Shown here: in pieces, positions 8,807 to 17,966 of the stretch
How the letters are laid out: the number at the start of each line of letters is the position of its first letter
How positions within the stretch are numbered: position 1 is the stretch's first letter
Origin: Desulfitibacter sp. BRH_c19
Lineage (GTDB): Bacteria > Bacillota > DSM-16504 > Desulfitibacterales > Desulfitibacteraceae
Direction of reading: 5' to 3'
Assembly: GCA_001515945.1 (NCBI GenBank)
Contig: LOER01000014.1
Span: 1-53,722 of the forward strand
DNA: 53,722 nucleotides
Translations under genes and position numbers: made by a program
The notes under the pieces: generated by a model
The model's database searches: none
Told to the model about the DNA's origin: nothing
Seen by the model: only the letters and a program-made list of their open reading frames with translations

Positions 8807-9298
8807 ATGAAAAAGAAGTTAATGGCGGTAACACTATCGGCTTTGTTAGTTGTGGGTATAATTGGAGGAATTGCTTATGCAAAGGATACAAATCTAAATG
8901 ACGAAGTAACAGAAGCTAAGCTAGAAGTGGAGAGCAATCTCAAGGAAGAAGAAGTTCTTAGGGAAATAAAGAAAAATAAGGTTGAGAGCAGAAACTATGA
9001 AAACATGGATATAGAATCTATGACGGAAATTATGGATAATATTGATTTTGAAGATATGCAAAGAACGATGGAAAGTATGGATATTGAAGAAATGAACAGG
9101 ATAATGGAATCAATGGGTATTGGCGACATGTCAAGAATGATGGAAGGGGTTGATTTCGAGGACATGCAAAGGATGATGGAAAGTATGGATATAGAAGAGA
9201 TGAACAAGATAATGGAGTCAACGGGTATGGATGACATGCATAACTCAATGATTAACGGTATGATGGGTCAAGGAATAGGTGGCATGATGGGCAAATAA
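8807..9298 (+). CDS. secreted Met-rich 12-residue-repeat protein (copy 1)
   Basis: 163 aa. The signal peptide (residues 1-25) ends IAYA. A charged linker (26-64) follows, then seven tandem 12-residue repeats (65-148) with consensus E-S-M-D-I-E-D-M-x-R-x-M, then a Gly/Met tail (GMMGQGIGGMMGK). Each repeat places Met at positions 8 and 12, an MxxxM spacing; with position 3 many carry three Met. Dense, regularly spaced Met in an exported acidic protein suggests soft-metal (Cu(I)/Ag(I)) binding, or sacrificial Met oxidation. I know no named family with this repeat. GAGAGGAG precedes the ATG. Control is probably by the neighbouring two-component system. Confidence 0.8.
   Translation: MKKKLMAVTLSALLVVGIIGGIAYAKDTNLNDEVTEAKLEVESNLKEEEVLREIKKNKVESRNYENMDIESMTEIMDNIDFEDMQRTMESMDIEEMNRIMESMGIGDMSRMMEGVDFEDMQRMMESMDIEEMNKIMESTGMDDMHNSMINGMMGQGIGGMMGK
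8999..9250 (+). repeat. seven in-frame tandem repeats of 36 bp
   Basis: This coding repeat array encodes residues 65-148 of Met-rich copy 1. Units 2 and 5, and 3 and 6, are most alike (DFEDMQR/DIEEMN), suggesting a three-unit block was itself duplicated. The paralogue has only five units, so the array changes length. Confidence 0.8.
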
Positions 9299-9310
9299 GT
9301 CCTTTATATA

Positions 9311-9347
9311 AATGTCCGATGGGAAAATATAACGTCGGGCATTTTTT
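9311..9347 (+). terminator. terminator of Met-rich gene 1
   Basis: AATGTCCGATG pairs with CGTCGGGCATT using G-U pairs, then TTTTTT. The same terminator follows Met-rich copy 2 (18593) and the remnant at 19265. Confidence 0.75.
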
Positions 9348-9421
9348 GTTTTCATAATTTATGGGATTAAACTAACACTAAATTTAAAGTATTTTAATAA
9401 CAACGAAAAGATGGTGGTTTT

Positions 9422-10039
9422 ATGGAAAAGGAGATTACGCAAAGGGTTAGAGATAAGTACGATGAAAAAGCAAAGAGTTATGATAAGATGATGGGACCCA
9501 TGGATAGGATGATGATGGGAAAGTGGAGAGAAATACTTTGTAAGAACGCAAAGGGACTTGTATTAGAAGCAGGTGTTGGTACGGGAGCAAACTTTCCATA
9601 CTATCCTCAAGGAATAAAAGTAATCGGAGTAGATTTCAGCCAGAGGATGTTAGAAATTGCAGAGTCTAAAGTCTCACAAACTAATATTCCCGTTGAATTG
9701 ATGTTAGCGGATATACAGGAGTTACCCTTTGCTGACAACACCTTTGATACTATAATAGCTGCTTGCGTCTTTTGCTCTGTTCCATATCCTATAAAGGGTT
9801 TTAAAGAACTAGGCCGTGTGCTCAAACCAGAAGGCGAGATTTATCTTTTAGAACATGTAAGAAGTAAAAAGAGTGTAGTAGGAACCGTAATGGACTTTTT
9901 GAACCCCTTAACCGTTAAATATCATGGTGTTAATATTAATAGAATAACTGAGGCTAATATGCTAGAGGCAGGGCTTTCAATAGTTGAAGTTAAAAATCTA
10001 CTATCCGATATTGTAAAGCTTATCACAGCAAAAAAATAA
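9422..10039 (+). CDS. class I SAM-dependent methyltransferase
   Basis: 205 aa, a single Rossmann methyltransferase domain. Motif I is VLEAGVGTGANFPYYP (about residues 44-59), the acidic end of strand 2 is VIGVDFSQRML, motif II/III is ADIQELPFADNTFDTI, and a later strand is GEIYLLEHVRS. It resembles the UbiE/ArsM-like group without ArsM's conserved cysteines. Note an N-terminal Met-rich stretch (KMMGPMDRMMMGKW). GGTGG precedes the ATG. It lies between Met-rich gene 1 and dsrMK. The substrate is unknown: a small molecule, lipid or metalloid are options. Confidence 0.85.
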   Translation: MEKEITQRVRDKYDEKAKSYDKMMGPMDRMMMGKWREILCKNAKGLVLEAGVGTGANFPYYPQGIKVIGVDFSQRMLEIAESKVSQTNIPVELMLADIQELPFADNTFDTIIAACVFCSVPYPIKGFKELGRVLKPEGEIYLLEHVRSKKSVVGTVMDFLNPLTVKYHGVNINRITEANMLEAGLSIVEVKNLLSDIVKLITAKK

Positions 10040-10041
10040 TT

Positions 10042-10160
10042 CTACATCGCTGTCGGACTGAAAAGAAGCTGGAACTAATTTTCCGTCAAATCCATGAAGC
10101 AATAGATGAAGTTGCTCAAAAGGGTAAAACTAGAGTTATATGGAAAAAGACTAAAATAAA
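10042..10160 (+). other. possible gene remnant
   Basis: One frame reads KKLELIFRQIHEAIDEVAQKG and then KTRVIWKKTK, a helix-like protein stretch with no start codon or ribosome site. It looks like the decayed end of a gene. No family could be assigned. Confidence 0.25.
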
Positions 10161-10171
10161 TCAAATAATGG

Positions 10172-10202
10172 TCATATTTTCATCAAATATTACTTTTATA
10201 AT
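10172..10202 (+). promoter_or_regulatory. shared-motif promoter C (dsrMK)
   Basis: TCATATTTTCATCAAA at 10172-10187, 9 bases, TATAAT at 10197-10202. It is preceded by ATGG like promoters B and D. It ties the DsrMK redox module to the same regulator as the Met-rich proteins. Confidence 0.65.
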
Positions 10203-10276
10203 AAGCCTGGCAATACATATAAAAACTTTCTAAAAAGCCATCGGATAAATTTAAAACGAGAAAGGAGATTAAATAA

Positions 10277-11077
10277 ATGGGATTATCAGCAATCCTCTTT
10301 TTTTTGTTCTATATTCTTCCATATATAACTGCATTATTTTTTATGATAAATATGGCTATTAAAATTAAAAACTGGGTTAAGGTACCAGTACCCTACGAAT
10401 TAACTGTATTTCCATCACCTTTAACCAAGAGTGGAAAAATAAAAATTCTACTAAAAGAAACATTTACTTTCCGTACACTTCTCTATGGTAACAATAAAAT
10501 ATTTTGGTTTTTCTCAGTTGTGTTTCATTTTTCCTTAATTGTTGTATTGGTAGGTCATATACTTGGGATATATTTTACTGGAGAGCATTTTACATACCTT
10601 GGATTATCTGGAGATGAAAGTAAGCTTCTTTCAAATTTTTTTGGTAATCTTGCAGGAATTCTGCTTATGATTTCAGTTCTGTATCTGTTGCTACGGCGTT
10701 ATTTTATTCATCTTATAAGAATTATTTCAGTAAGAAGCGATTATTTAATATTATATTTGCTTATTGGAATTATTTTAACAGGAAATGCTATGAGATTTTT
10801 CAACGGAGTAGAGTTGATAGAAGTTAGAAATTATATTTGGGGACTTGCAATCTATAGTATGGAACCGTTACCAAAAAACGCTTGGTTTTTGATCCATTTT
10901 ACTTTAGTGCAAATGTTTTTACTGTATTTTCCTTTTTCAAAGCTGGTCCATTCATGTGGCTACTTTTTTACCCAGAGTTTAGTTAAAAATCAGATTGAAA
11001 GACAGGTGAAAGAAGATGACATTACAACCCAACAAACAGCTGATTCCATATCTGGCAAAAGACTTATCTCCAATTGA
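10277..11077 (+). CDS. dsrM: DsrM-like membrane cytochrome b subunit (NarI/HdrE family)
   Basis: 266 aa with about five hydrophobic segments and several His residues within them (VFHFSLIVVLVGHILG, FLIHFTLVQMFLL) suitable for two b-type hemes. The family moves electrons between menaquinol and a cytoplasmic iron-sulfur subunit. AAAGGAG precedes the ATG. The 3' end overlaps the DsrK-like start by 62 bases, so the two are translationally coupled. The pairing with a CCG-domain ferredoxin and a DsrJ-type cytochrome nearby supports DsrM over NarI. No sulfite reductase is in the window, so the terminal reaction is unknown. Confidence 0.82.
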   Translation: MGLSAILFFLFYILPYITALFFMINMAIKIKNWVKVPVPYELTVFPSPLTKSGKIKILLKETFTFRTLLYGNNKIFWFFSVVFHFSLIVVLVGHILGIYFTGEHFTYLGLSGDESKLLSNFFGNLAGILLMISVLYLLLRRYFIHLIRIISVRSDYLILYLLIGIILTGNAMRFFNGVELIEVRNYIWGLAIYSMEPLPKNAWFLIHFTLVQMFLLYFPFSKLVHSCGYFFTQSLVKNQIERQVKEDDITTQQTADSISGKRLISN

Positions 11078-12365
11078 TGCTTTGGTGATACCTGATAGTG
11101 CAAAGCCTGCTTATGGACTCGAATTGCTTGAAAGATTTATTAAAAATAAAAGAGCACTAGCTCTTTATATGGAAAACTGTACCCGCTGTGGAGCGTGTAT
11201 AAATCAGTGTCACTCATACCTTGGTACTCAAGATAAAAATAATATACCAGTTATGAGGACTGACCTGGTTCGTAGAGTATATAAGAAACACCTTGCAGCA
11301 GGTCCCGCATTTCTGCGAAAACTTGATGGTCAATCTAATCTGGATAACAATACTATAGATTCATGGTACAAGTATTTTTATCAATGTAATCAATGCCGTC
11401 GATGCGCAGTATTTTGCCCTAAGGGTATTGATACAGCGGAGGTAACTATAGCAATGAGAGAAGTCCTTGCACATCTGGGCATGGTTCCCAAGTTTATTAT
11501 GGATGTCACTAGAAATCTGACTAGAACAGGCAACAATATGGGTATTCCTCTTGCTGCACTAGAGGATTCAATAGATTTCTTAGAAGATGAGCTCAAGGAG
11601 GAAACAGGAAAGGACATTGCTATTCCCCTTGATATGGTAGGGGCAGAGGTTTTGTATAATCCATCTTCTGCGGATTTATTTTCAAATACTGACGGACTCA
11701 TGGGTGTTGCAAAGATGTTTTATGCTGCAGGGGTTAGTTGGACTCTTAGTAGTCAAATCATTGAAACGGCTAATTTTGGCCTTTTTTTTCATGAACCTAC
11801 TTTAATAGCACACAATAAAAAGTTAATTAGAGTTGGTAAACAGTTAAAAGTTAAGAGAATTGTTGCGGGTGAATGTGGACATGGGTGGAGAACGTGGCGT
11901 ATGTTTACTAAAACTATTAACGGTCCTTTGCCCTTTCCTGTAGTTCATGTGTTTGAGGAGGCTTTAAATTATTATAGGCAGAAAAGAATTAAGTTTAATA
12001 AAAACAAGAATATAAAAACCGTTACATTCCATGATCCATGTAACATGAGCCGTGCTACGGGTATTGTGGAGGAACCAAGAGAGATTTTACGGGAATGTGT
12101 TTCAAACTTTATTGAAATGGCTCCGAGGGGATATGAGAGTTATTGTTGTGGTGGGGGTTCCGGGCTTCTCATGGACGAAGATTATGAGCTCCGCATGAAG
12201 CTTGGCAAGGCCAAGGCAGATTCTGTGATGAAGACAGGAGCAGAGATTCTCTGTGCTCCTTGTGCCATATGTAAGGCTCAGCTACCTCATGTTATGAAGC
12301 ATTATAATATAAAGATAGAAGTTAAGGGTTTAACCGACTTAATAGGAAATGCATTGATTCTATAG
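11016..12365 (+). CDS. dsrK: DsrK/HdrD-like iron-sulfur protein with CCG domains
   Basis: 449 aa. Two 4Fe-4S ferredoxin motifs lie at the N-terminus: C55, C58, C61, C65 (CTRCGACINQC) and CNQCRRCAVFCP. A C-terminal CCG-type module follows (HDPCNMSRATG, SYCCGGGSG, LCAPCAIC), as in the HdrD catalytic subunit and DsrK, where it binds a noncubane 4Fe-4S cluster and handles disulfide or trisulfide chemistry. AGGTGA at 11004-11009 precedes ATG 11016. It forms a membrane complex with the DsrM-like gene it overlaps. Predicted role: coupling quinone oxidation to disulfide or persulfide reduction in the cytoplasm. Confidence 0.87.
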   Translation: MTLQPNKQLIPYLAKDLSPIDALVIPDSAKPAYGLELLERFIKNKRALALYMENCTRCGACINQCHSYLGTQDKNNIPVMRTDLVRRVYKKHLAAGPAFLRKLDGQSNLDNNTIDSWYKYFYQCNQCRRCAVFCPKGIDTAEVTIAMREVLAHLGMVPKFIMDVTRNLTRTGNNMGIPLAALEDSIDFLEDELKEETGKDIAIPLDMVGAEVLYNPSSADLFSNTDGLMGVAKMFYAAGVSWTLSSQIIETANFGLFFHEPTLIAHNKKLIRVGKQLKVKRIVAGECGHGWRTWRMFTKTINGPLPFPVVHVFEEALNYYRQKRIKFNKNKNIKTVTFHDPCNMSRATGIVEEPREILRECVSNFIEMAPRGYESYCCGGGSGLLMDEDYELRMKLGKAKADSVMKTGAEILCAPCAICKAQLPHVMKHYNIKIEVKGLTDLIGNALIL

Positions 12366-12423
12366 CAATAGGAAATATTGTATAAGTATCTTACCTGCAA
12401 AAGAAACCGTTGTCCACGCTAGT

Positions 12424-12451
12424 AACACTAATGAACTTGTTCATTAGTGTT
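12424..12451. terminator. 12-bp perfect hairpin between convergent genes
   Basis: AACACTAATGAA-CTTG-TTCATTAGTGTT lies between dsrK (plus) and dsrJ (minus). There is no T-run on either side. It is probably a bidirectional 3'-end structure. Confidence 0.5.
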
Positions 12452-12528
12452 CAGTATGTGCAATTGTAATTTTTACAATGTGTAGAAATACTATTGTAAC
12501 GCGCAAAAAATTTTAAGAACAGCTGAAA

Positions 12529-12912
12529 TTATAAGTTATCGTGGCAATCCCAACAATTAGGTTCTATTCCTGCATAATCATGACAAGCATCACAAAACTC
12601 ATCTCTATTAGAATGACAATACAAGCACGTCTCTTGTATACACTTTTGATATTCTTGTCCATCACTTGCAACATAAACCCTATCTCCTTCTCTAACTACT
12701 GAAGTTCTCCAATCAGCAAGTAGCTTCATGTGATTTTCCCTCATATAATCTGTGTCCTCTATGCATTCCTTTACCTCTAATGCTTGAATTTCTGGAGTAT
12801 CTAAACTAATTTCAGGACTCTCTACTTCTTGACCAGCATTATACCAAAAGGGTACAGAAAGCAAGCCTATAAGGATTAAAATACCAATTATAACTTTTAG
12901 ATACTTAGACAT
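12529..12912 (-). CDS. dsrJ: DsrJ-like triheme cytochrome c
   Basis: 127 aa. An uncleaved N-terminal anchor (YLKVIIGILILIGLLSVPFW) precedes an extracytoplasmic domain with three CxxCH heme sites: CLYCH (96-100), CDACH (107-111) and CWDCH (120-124). The segment KECIEDTDYMRENHMKLLAD followed by WR is characteristic of DsrJ from the DsrMKJOP complex. It faces the dsrMK pair and is transcribed toward it, whereas dsrJ usually follows dsrMK on the same strand. DsrO and DsrP are not in the window. It needs a cytochrome c maturation system; the CcdA gene 1 kb away may help. Confidence 0.85.
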   Translation of the reverse strand: MSKYLKVIIGILILIGLLSVPFWYNAGQEVESPEISLDTPEIQALEVKECIEDTDYMRENHMKLLADWRTSVVREGDRVYVASDGQEYQKCIQETCLYCHSNRDEFCDACHDYAGIEPNCWDCHDNL

Positions 12913-13178
12913 TTAGATTGCCTCCACCTAGAAAAATATTGTAGTCTTTGCTTATAAACTTATTATTCCTAAAAATAACAAGCATATGATGATTATTTGT
13001 ACTTATTTAATGTTAATTATCTACTCTGCACTTATAAATTTACTATTATTCTCTGCAATTTCATAGTAGAGACATAGTTAGTTCAAAAATTAAACATATT
13101 TCTCTAGTATCCTATTCTTAAAGCAATTCTTAAGGTGTGTATTATTCAGTAAGTAAATTTAAGAGGGGGTAACATAAT

Positions 13179-13391
13179 ATGCTTAAAAAACACGGTTGGA
13201 TGATGATACTATGTTTAATACCTATGATTGCAGTTGTATTTTTCTTTGGCAGGGTAGAAGGTTTTAACTGGACTTGGTTGATCCTACTTTTATGCCCTTT
13301 AATGCATATCTTTATGATGAAATCAATGCATAATAATGAGGACTGTGAAGATTCTAAAGAGAAGCCTGTTAAAGATTCAGGTAGTAATTAA
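13179..13391 (+). CDS. DUF2933-like small membrane protein
   Basis: 70 aa with two membrane segments (WMMILCLIPMIAVVFFF and WTWLILLLCPLMHIFMM) and a short hydrophilic His/Cys/Asp-containing tail (SMHNNEDCEDSKEK). The length and HGWMM...CLIP...CPLMH pattern match DUF2933 proteins, which are often found beside copper genes. AGAGGGGG precedes the ATG. It heads a probable operon with the lipoprotein and CcdA. Function unknown. Confidence 0.7.
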   Translation: MLKKHGWMMILCLIPMIAVVFFFGRVEGFNWTWLILLLCPLMHIFMMKSMHNNEDCEDSKEKPVKDSGSN

Positions 13392-13415
13392 ATTCAGAAC
13401 ATGGGAGGCAAAAAA

Positions 13416-13928
13416 GTGAGGTATAAGATATATATTTTTTTAATTATAATGATTTCGCTAATATTTTTAGTAGCTTGCAATGATACGACAAATAATAGTT
13501 TAATAAATAATGATGACCAAGGTGAAGCTAGTGGGGAGTTTATAAATCTAAGTCCTAAGGATTATGAACGTTACAATAGTGATGGTGAGTTAACTATGGG
13601 TATTATTTTTGCAGATCCCCTGGGAGAAGGTAAAGACGGATACCTTTCCTTTGTAGTGGCTATAGACAATCATAGTTACGATTTAAACGAGTATGATCTA
13701 AGTGATTATGCCACTTTAGTAAATGATAAGGGAGAAAGTCCAGAAGGCAAACCAAAATGGGAGTTATTTAGTGGTGGGGGACATCATGTGATTAACTATC
13801 TATTATTTCCTGATGACGGATTTATTACAGCTGATACTAAGTATATAAAATTAGTAATCAATGACTTTATAGACATTCCAGTACGAGAATTTGTATGGGA
13901 AAAAGAATTCTTAGGCATAAAGGAATAA
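13416..13928 (+). CDS. hypothetical lipoprotein
   Basis: 170 aa. The start is taken as GTG 13416, 7 bases after GGGAGG at 13403-13408; the in-frame ATG at 13401 lies on that ribosome site. The signal ends in a lipobox (FLVAC), predicting an extracytoplasmic lipid-anchored protein. The mature domain is acidic with an aromatic/Gly stretch (LFSGGGHHVINYLLFP) whose paired His could bind metal. It lies 6 bases upstream of ccdA. It may be an extracytoplasmic thiol or metal partner, but there is no CxxC. Family not recognised. Confidence 0.65.
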   Translation: MRYKIYIFLIIMISLIFLVACNDTTNNSLINNDDQGEASGEFINLSPKDYERYNSDGELTMGIIFADPLGEGKDGYLSFVVAIDNHSYDLNEYDLSDYATLVNDKGESPEGKPKWELFSGGGHHVINYLLFPDDGFITADTKYIKLVINDFIDIPVREFVWEKEFLGIKE

Positions 13929-13934
13929 CCTATA

Positions 13935-14672
13935 ATGTCAATATTTTTAATTGCCTTTTTAGCTGGAATAGTATCCTTTATCTCACCATGTATAATTCCC
14001 ATGCTGTCAGTATACTTTTCCATGATAACTGGACTTTCATTAAAGGAATTAAGGAGCCTGCCTAGTGGTGGCTCTTTAAGAAAATATGTTTTAGGTAATA
14101 CCCTTATGTTTGTTTTAGCTTTTACCATTGTTTTTACACTAGCTGGCGGAGCAGCGGGTGTACTAGCCAGCTTTCTAGCAAAGTATGGTAGATATTTTGA
14201 AGTGTTTGGTGGAACCCTAATAATTGTACTTGGTTTGAGCATGTTAGGGCTAATCAAGATTAAATTTTTAGATAAATGTAGAATGCCTGGGGAAGCTGAT
14301 GCTAAGAAAGGGTCAGGATATTTTTCATCCTTTGTAGTGGGATTGCTATTCGCCGTTGCTTGCTCCCACTGTATTGGACCAGTTTTATTCTCCATTTTAA
14401 TCATGGCAGGATCATTAGGATCAGCAACAAGCGGCATGCTAGTAATGTTTGTATTTTCTATAGGATTAGCTATCCCCTATTTGATAGCAGGTCTTTATAT
14501 GGATAAGATTATAAAGGTAATTCACAAAACCCATAGTTTTGCAAAAGGACTGAGTATAGTTGCAGGAGGTATTATTATTATACTAGGAATACTAATTCTG
14601 ACGGGAAATTTTGATATATTGACTATGTATACATCGAAATTAATACCGTTTAAGCTTCCTGTTGGAATGTAA
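13935..14672 (+). CDS. ccdA: CcdA-type thiol-disulfide transmembrane protein
   Basis: 245 aa with about six membrane segments. Two half-repeats each carry the essential membrane cysteine: FISPCIIPML in TM1 and VACSHCIGPVLF in the fourth segment. CcdA proteins carry reducing equivalents from cytoplasmic thioredoxin across the membrane to apo-cytochrome c or metal-handling thiol proteins. Its position between a lipoprotein and the copper operon, near a triheme cytochrome, fits either use. A terminator follows at 14705. Confidence 0.88.
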   Translation: MSIFLIAFLAGIVSFISPCIIPMLSVYFSMITGLSLKELRSLPSGGSLRKYVLGNTLMFVLAFTIVFTLAGGAAGVLASFLAKYGRYFEVFGGTLIIVLGLSMLGLIKIKFLDKCRMPGEADAKKGSGYFSSFVVGLLFAVACSHCIGPVLFSILIMAGSLGSATSGMLVMFVFSIGLAIPYLIAGLYMDKIIKVIHKTHSFAKGLSIVAGGIIIILGILILTGNFDILTMYTSKLIPFKLPVGM

Positions 14673-14704
14673 TAAACATATTACCAAAGTGAAGAAAATA
14701 TCTG

Positions 14705-14735
14705 AAATGGGCAGCATGCAATTGCTGCTCATTTT
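14705..14735 (+). terminator. terminator after ccdA
   Basis: AAATGGGCAGCA (14705-14716) pairs with TGCTGCTCATTT (14723-14734), 12 bp with one G-U. Confidence 0.75.
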
Positions 14736-14750
14736 AATGTAAATATTTAC

Positions 14751-14813
14751 TTGACAGATAAGAATAAGATAGTATAATAATATCAAGCCCACCCAATATG
14801 GGGAGGGGTAGCC
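14751..14813 (+). promoter_or_regulatory. copper-operon promoter with CsoR-type operator
   Basis: TTGACA at 14751, 16-base spacer, TATAAT at 14773-14778. Just downstream is a C-tract/G-tract inverted repeat, GCCCACCC...GGGGAGGGGTAGC (14787-14813), the typical layout of CsoR operators. Apo-CsoR would block transcription and Cu(I) would release it. Confidence 0.8.
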
Positions 14814-14869
14814 TTTTTAAAAAATAAGAACTTGATTATTGGAGATTATAAAGATGGAGGTGTGTTTAC

Positions 14870-15136
14870 ATGGAATGCTCGGATAAAGTGCAAGTTTTGA
14901 ATCTTTTAAAAACTTCTAAGGGACAAATAGATGGGATTATTAGAATGGTTGAAGATGACAGATACTGTGTAGATATTTCAAAACAAATACTCTCAGTACA
15001 GGCACTAATTAAGAAAGCAAATTTGAAAATAATTGACCAGCATATTAAGCACTGTGTGAAACAAGCCTTTTCAGAAGGACATGGCGATGAAAAGGTAGAT
15101 GAGATTATTGAACTAATTGGTAAATATGCAAAGTAG
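14870..15136 (+). CDS. csoR: CsoR-family copper-sensing repressor
   Basis: 88 aa, all-helical DUF156 family. The metal-site residues fit the Cu(I) CsoR fingerprint: a Cys in DDRYCVDI (about C37) and His/Cys in DQHIKHCV (about H62 and C66). GGAGGTG sits 7 bases before the ATG. It heads csoR-copZ-copA and is preceded by a matching operator, so it is very probably autoregulatory. Confidence 0.9.
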   Translation: MECSDKVQVLNLLKTSKGQIDGIIRMVEDDRYCVDISKQILSVQALIKKANLKIIDQHIKHCVKQAFSEGHGDEKVDEIIELIGKYAK

Positions 15137-15180
15137 TTGGAGTTAAAGATAAACAATCTACTAAAGAAAGGATGTTTAAT

Positions 15181-15390
15181 ATGACAAAGAAAATCTTTAT
15201 TGAAGGTATGACATGTGGACATTGTGCAATGAATGTTGAAGAGGCAATTAAAGGTGTATGCGGTGTTAAGTCAGTAAAAGTGGATATTGCAGGAAAGTCT
15301 GCAATAGTGGAACTGACACATGAAGTAGATGATGAAAAATTGAAGTTAGCAATAGAAGATGCTGGATATAAAGTCACGCTCATTGGATAA
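15181..15390 (+). CDS. copZ: CopZ-like copper chaperone (HMA domain)
   Basis: 69 aa, one ferredoxin-like heavy-metal-associated domain with GMTCGHC near the N-terminus. ATG 15181 is chosen because AAAGGA (15167-15172) is 8 bases before it and overlaps the alternative ATG at 15172. It carries Cu(I) in the cytoplasm to CopA, whose gene follows. The His in CGHC is a common variant. Confidence 0.9.
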   Translation: MTKKIFIEGMTCGHCAMNVEEAIKGVCGVKSVKVDIAGKSAIVELTHEVDDEKLKLAIEDAGYKVTLIG

Positions 15391-15460
15391 GGTCGAAATA
15401 GACATAGTTTGAAATACTATTTGAAGCTAGAGATTATTGACGAGATAGGAGATGTTTATT

Positions 15461-17929
15461 GTGACCCAAGTAACATTAAAAGTTAAAGGTATGACCTGCG
15501 CATCCTGCGTTCGCAGAGTAGAAACAGGTCTTAAGAAGATAGATGGTGTTATTGAGGCTAATGTAAATCTTAGTACTGAGAAGGTTACTATTAATTATGA
15601 TGAAACAATTATTAAGGTAAATGAAATTATTAATTCTATAGATGAAATGGGTTATAGTGCCTACCAAGCTAATGTTGAGAAAGCTACACTACCTATTGGC
15701 GGTATGACGTGTGCCTCTTGTGTACGGCGTATTGAGATAGGCATTAAAAAGATAGCAGGAGTAAGTTCTGTTTCAGTTAATCTGGCAACAGAAAAGGTTA
15801 CAGTAGAGTACGATAATGATGTCATCTCCCTAGCTGATATTAAGAGTGCAATAGTTGACCTTGGTTATCAGGTTTTTGAGGGGACAAAGGAGACAAGCGA
15901 AGACCGGGAGAAGCTAGAAAGAGAAAGGGAAATGAAAAAGCTAAGACTTGATTTTCTTTTGGCGGCAGTCTTGACAACCATAGTGTTAATTGGTTCACTA
16001 CCGGATATGGTGGAGGGCTGGGGTCAATGGGTACCAGCATTTTTAGTATTGCCAATGACAAAATTTATACTAACCACTCCTGTTCAGTTTATATCAGGAT
16101 GGAGGTTCTACAGAGGAGCTTATGCAGCCTTATCTCATGGCACTAGTGATATGAACGTTTTGGTTGCAATGGGGACCTCTTCCGCTTGGCTTTATAGTGC
16201 AGCTATGACATTGTTCCCTACTTTTCTGACAGGTCTAGGTTTTCCATATCAACTTTACTATGATGTGGCAACAGTAATTACTACTTTAATTCTTCTTGGA
16301 AGATTATTAGAAGCAAAAGCCAAGGGTAAAACATCAGAAGCTATTCGGCACTTAATGGGTATGCAGGCTAAGACAGCCAGAGTGGTTAGAAACGATCAGG
16401 AGAAGGATATTCCTATTGAGGATGTAGTGATAGGTGATATAGTAATTGTTCGTCCTGGTGAAAAAGTACCTGTAGATGGTGAAGTTGTAAATGGTCGTTC
16501 AACCTTAGATGAGTCCATGCTAACAGGAGAAAGTATGCCAGTTGGAAAGTCTGTAGGCGATGAGGTGATTGGTGCTACAATCAATAAGACTGGTACTTTT
16601 AAATTCAAAACTACCAAAGTGGGAAAAGACACCATGTTAGCCCAGATTATACGGCTAGTTGAGGAAGCACAGGGTTCAAAAGCTCCAATTCAAAAGCTTG
16701 TGGATGTTATTTCCTCATACTTCGTTCCAGCTGTAGTAATTACAGCAACATTAAGCTTTGTCCTATGGTGGGCTTTTGGACCAGAACCATCTTTAATCTT
16801 TGGTTTAACTACCTTTATCGCAGTACTTATTGTTGCCTGCCCCTGCGCGTTGGGGTTGGCAACTCCCACAGCTATAATGGTAGGTACAGGTAAAGGCGCT
16901 GAAAACGGCATTCTGATAAAAGGTGCTGAAAGTCTGGAAACCGCTCACAGAATAAAGACCATAGTATTTGATAAAACAGGTACCATTACCTTTGGGGAAC
17001 CTTCTCTTACCGACTTAATAGTAAATGACGGTTATCAGAAAGACGAAGTTTTGCGTCTAATAGCCTCTGTAGAAAAGGGATCAGAACACCCGTTAGGTGA
17101 AGCCATTGTTAAAGATGCAAAAGAAAAGGGACTTGATTTGGATGAACCTGAAGACTTTGAAGCAATTCCTGGACATGGAATATTGGCTAGGGTATCAAAT
17201 AAGATTATTATCATAGGAAACCTACGTTTAATGAAATCTAAGAATATTGAGGTTTCTGATAGGATGTTAGATGCTTCAGATGAAGTAGCCGATGAAGGAA
17301 AAACGCCGATGTTTATTGCAATAGATGGAAATGCAGCGGGTATAGTTGCTGTTGCTGATACTGTAAAAGAAACCTCATTAAAGGCTATCAAAGAACTTAA
17401 GAAGATGGGAATTGAGGTTATTATGCTAACAGGAGACAATAGGCGTACAGCTGATGCTGTGGGCCGTCAAGTTGGAATTGACCGTGTGCTGGCAGAGGTA
17501 TTACCAGAACACAAGGCACAAGAGGTGAAGAAGCTGCAGGAGGAAGGCAAAGTAGTTGCAATGGTTGGTGATGGCATTAATGATGCACCAGCACTAGCTC
17601 AGGCAAATGTAGGAATAGCCATTGGAACGGGTACTGACGTAGCCATGGAGGCATCTGATATAACACTTATTCGAGGTGATTTGAGAGGGGTTCCGACAGC
17701 AATTAGACTATCAAAGGCAACCATGGTTATGATATGGCAGAATCTGTTTTGGGCTTTTGCTTATAACGTTGTACTAATTCCAGTAGCAGCGGGTTTGTTA
17801 TGGCCAGTCTATGGCATTATCCTAAATCCAATGATTGCTGCTGCAGCCATGGCCTTTAGTTCAATTTCCGTAGTGCTAAATACAATGAGGTTAAAAACTT
17901 TTAAGGCTGCTCCAGAACTAACCGATTAA
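15461..17929 (+). CDS. copA: CopA Cu(I)-exporting P1B-type ATPase
   Basis: 822 aa. Two N-terminal HMA domains each carry GMTCASC (Cys 13/16 and 84/87). Eight membrane segments follow, with the transport motif CPC ([14 protein letters not shown]), the TGES actuator loop (LTGESMPVG), the DKTGT phosphorylation site, the SEHPLG His-Pro motif and [13 protein letters not shown] 15461 is preferred because AGGAGA is 8 bases before it and overlaps the in-frame ATG at 15452. It exports Cu(I) and is last in the csoR-copZ-copA operon, ending at the terminator at 17967. Confidence 0.95.
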   Translation: MTQVTLKVKGMTCASCVRRVETGLKKIDGVIEANVNLSTEKVTINYDETIIKVNEIINSIDEMGYSAYQANVEKATLPIGGMTCASCVRRIEIGIKKIAGVSSVSVNLATEKVTVEYDNDVISLADIKSAIVDLGYQVFEGTKETSEDREKLEREREMKKLRLDFLLAAVLTTIVLIGSLPDMVEGWGQWVPAFLVLPMTKFILTTPVQFISGWRFYRGAYAALSHGTSDMNVLVAMGTSSAWLYSAAMTLFPTFLTGLGFPYQLYYDVATVITTLILLGRLLEAKAKGKTSEAIRHLMGMQAKTARVVRNDQEKDIPIEDVVIGDIVIVRPGEKVPVDGEVVNGRSTLDESMLTGESMPVGKSVGDEVIGATINKTGTFKFKTTKVGKDTMLAQIIRLVEEAQGSKAPIQKLVDVISSYFVPAVVITATLSFVLWWAFGPEPSLIFGLTTFIAVLIVACPCALGLATPTAIMVGTGKGAENGILIKGAESLETAHRIKTIVFDKTGTITFGEPSLTDLIVNDGYQKDEVLRLIASVEKGSEHPLGEAIVKDAKEKGLDLDEPEDFEAIPGHGILARVSNKIIIIGNLRLMKSKNIEVSDRMLDASDEVADEGKTPMFIAIDGNAAGIVAVADTVKETSLKAIKELKKMGIEVIMLTGDNRRTADAVGRQVGIDRVLAEVLPEHKAQEVKKLQEEGKVVAMVGDGINDAPALAQANVGIAIGTGTDVAMEASDITLIRGDLRGVPTAIRLSKATMVMIWQNLFWAFAYNVVLIPVAAGLLWPVYGIILNPMIAAAAMAFSSISVVLNTMRLKTFKAAPELTD

Positions 17930-17966
17930 TATGGAAAAATATTAGGATGAAAGATAGACATATGAT

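Noticed and set aside
8999-9250. CRISPR-like or satellite repeat array
   Set aside because: The 36-bp units are in frame, translated and without unique spacers; they are protein repeats.
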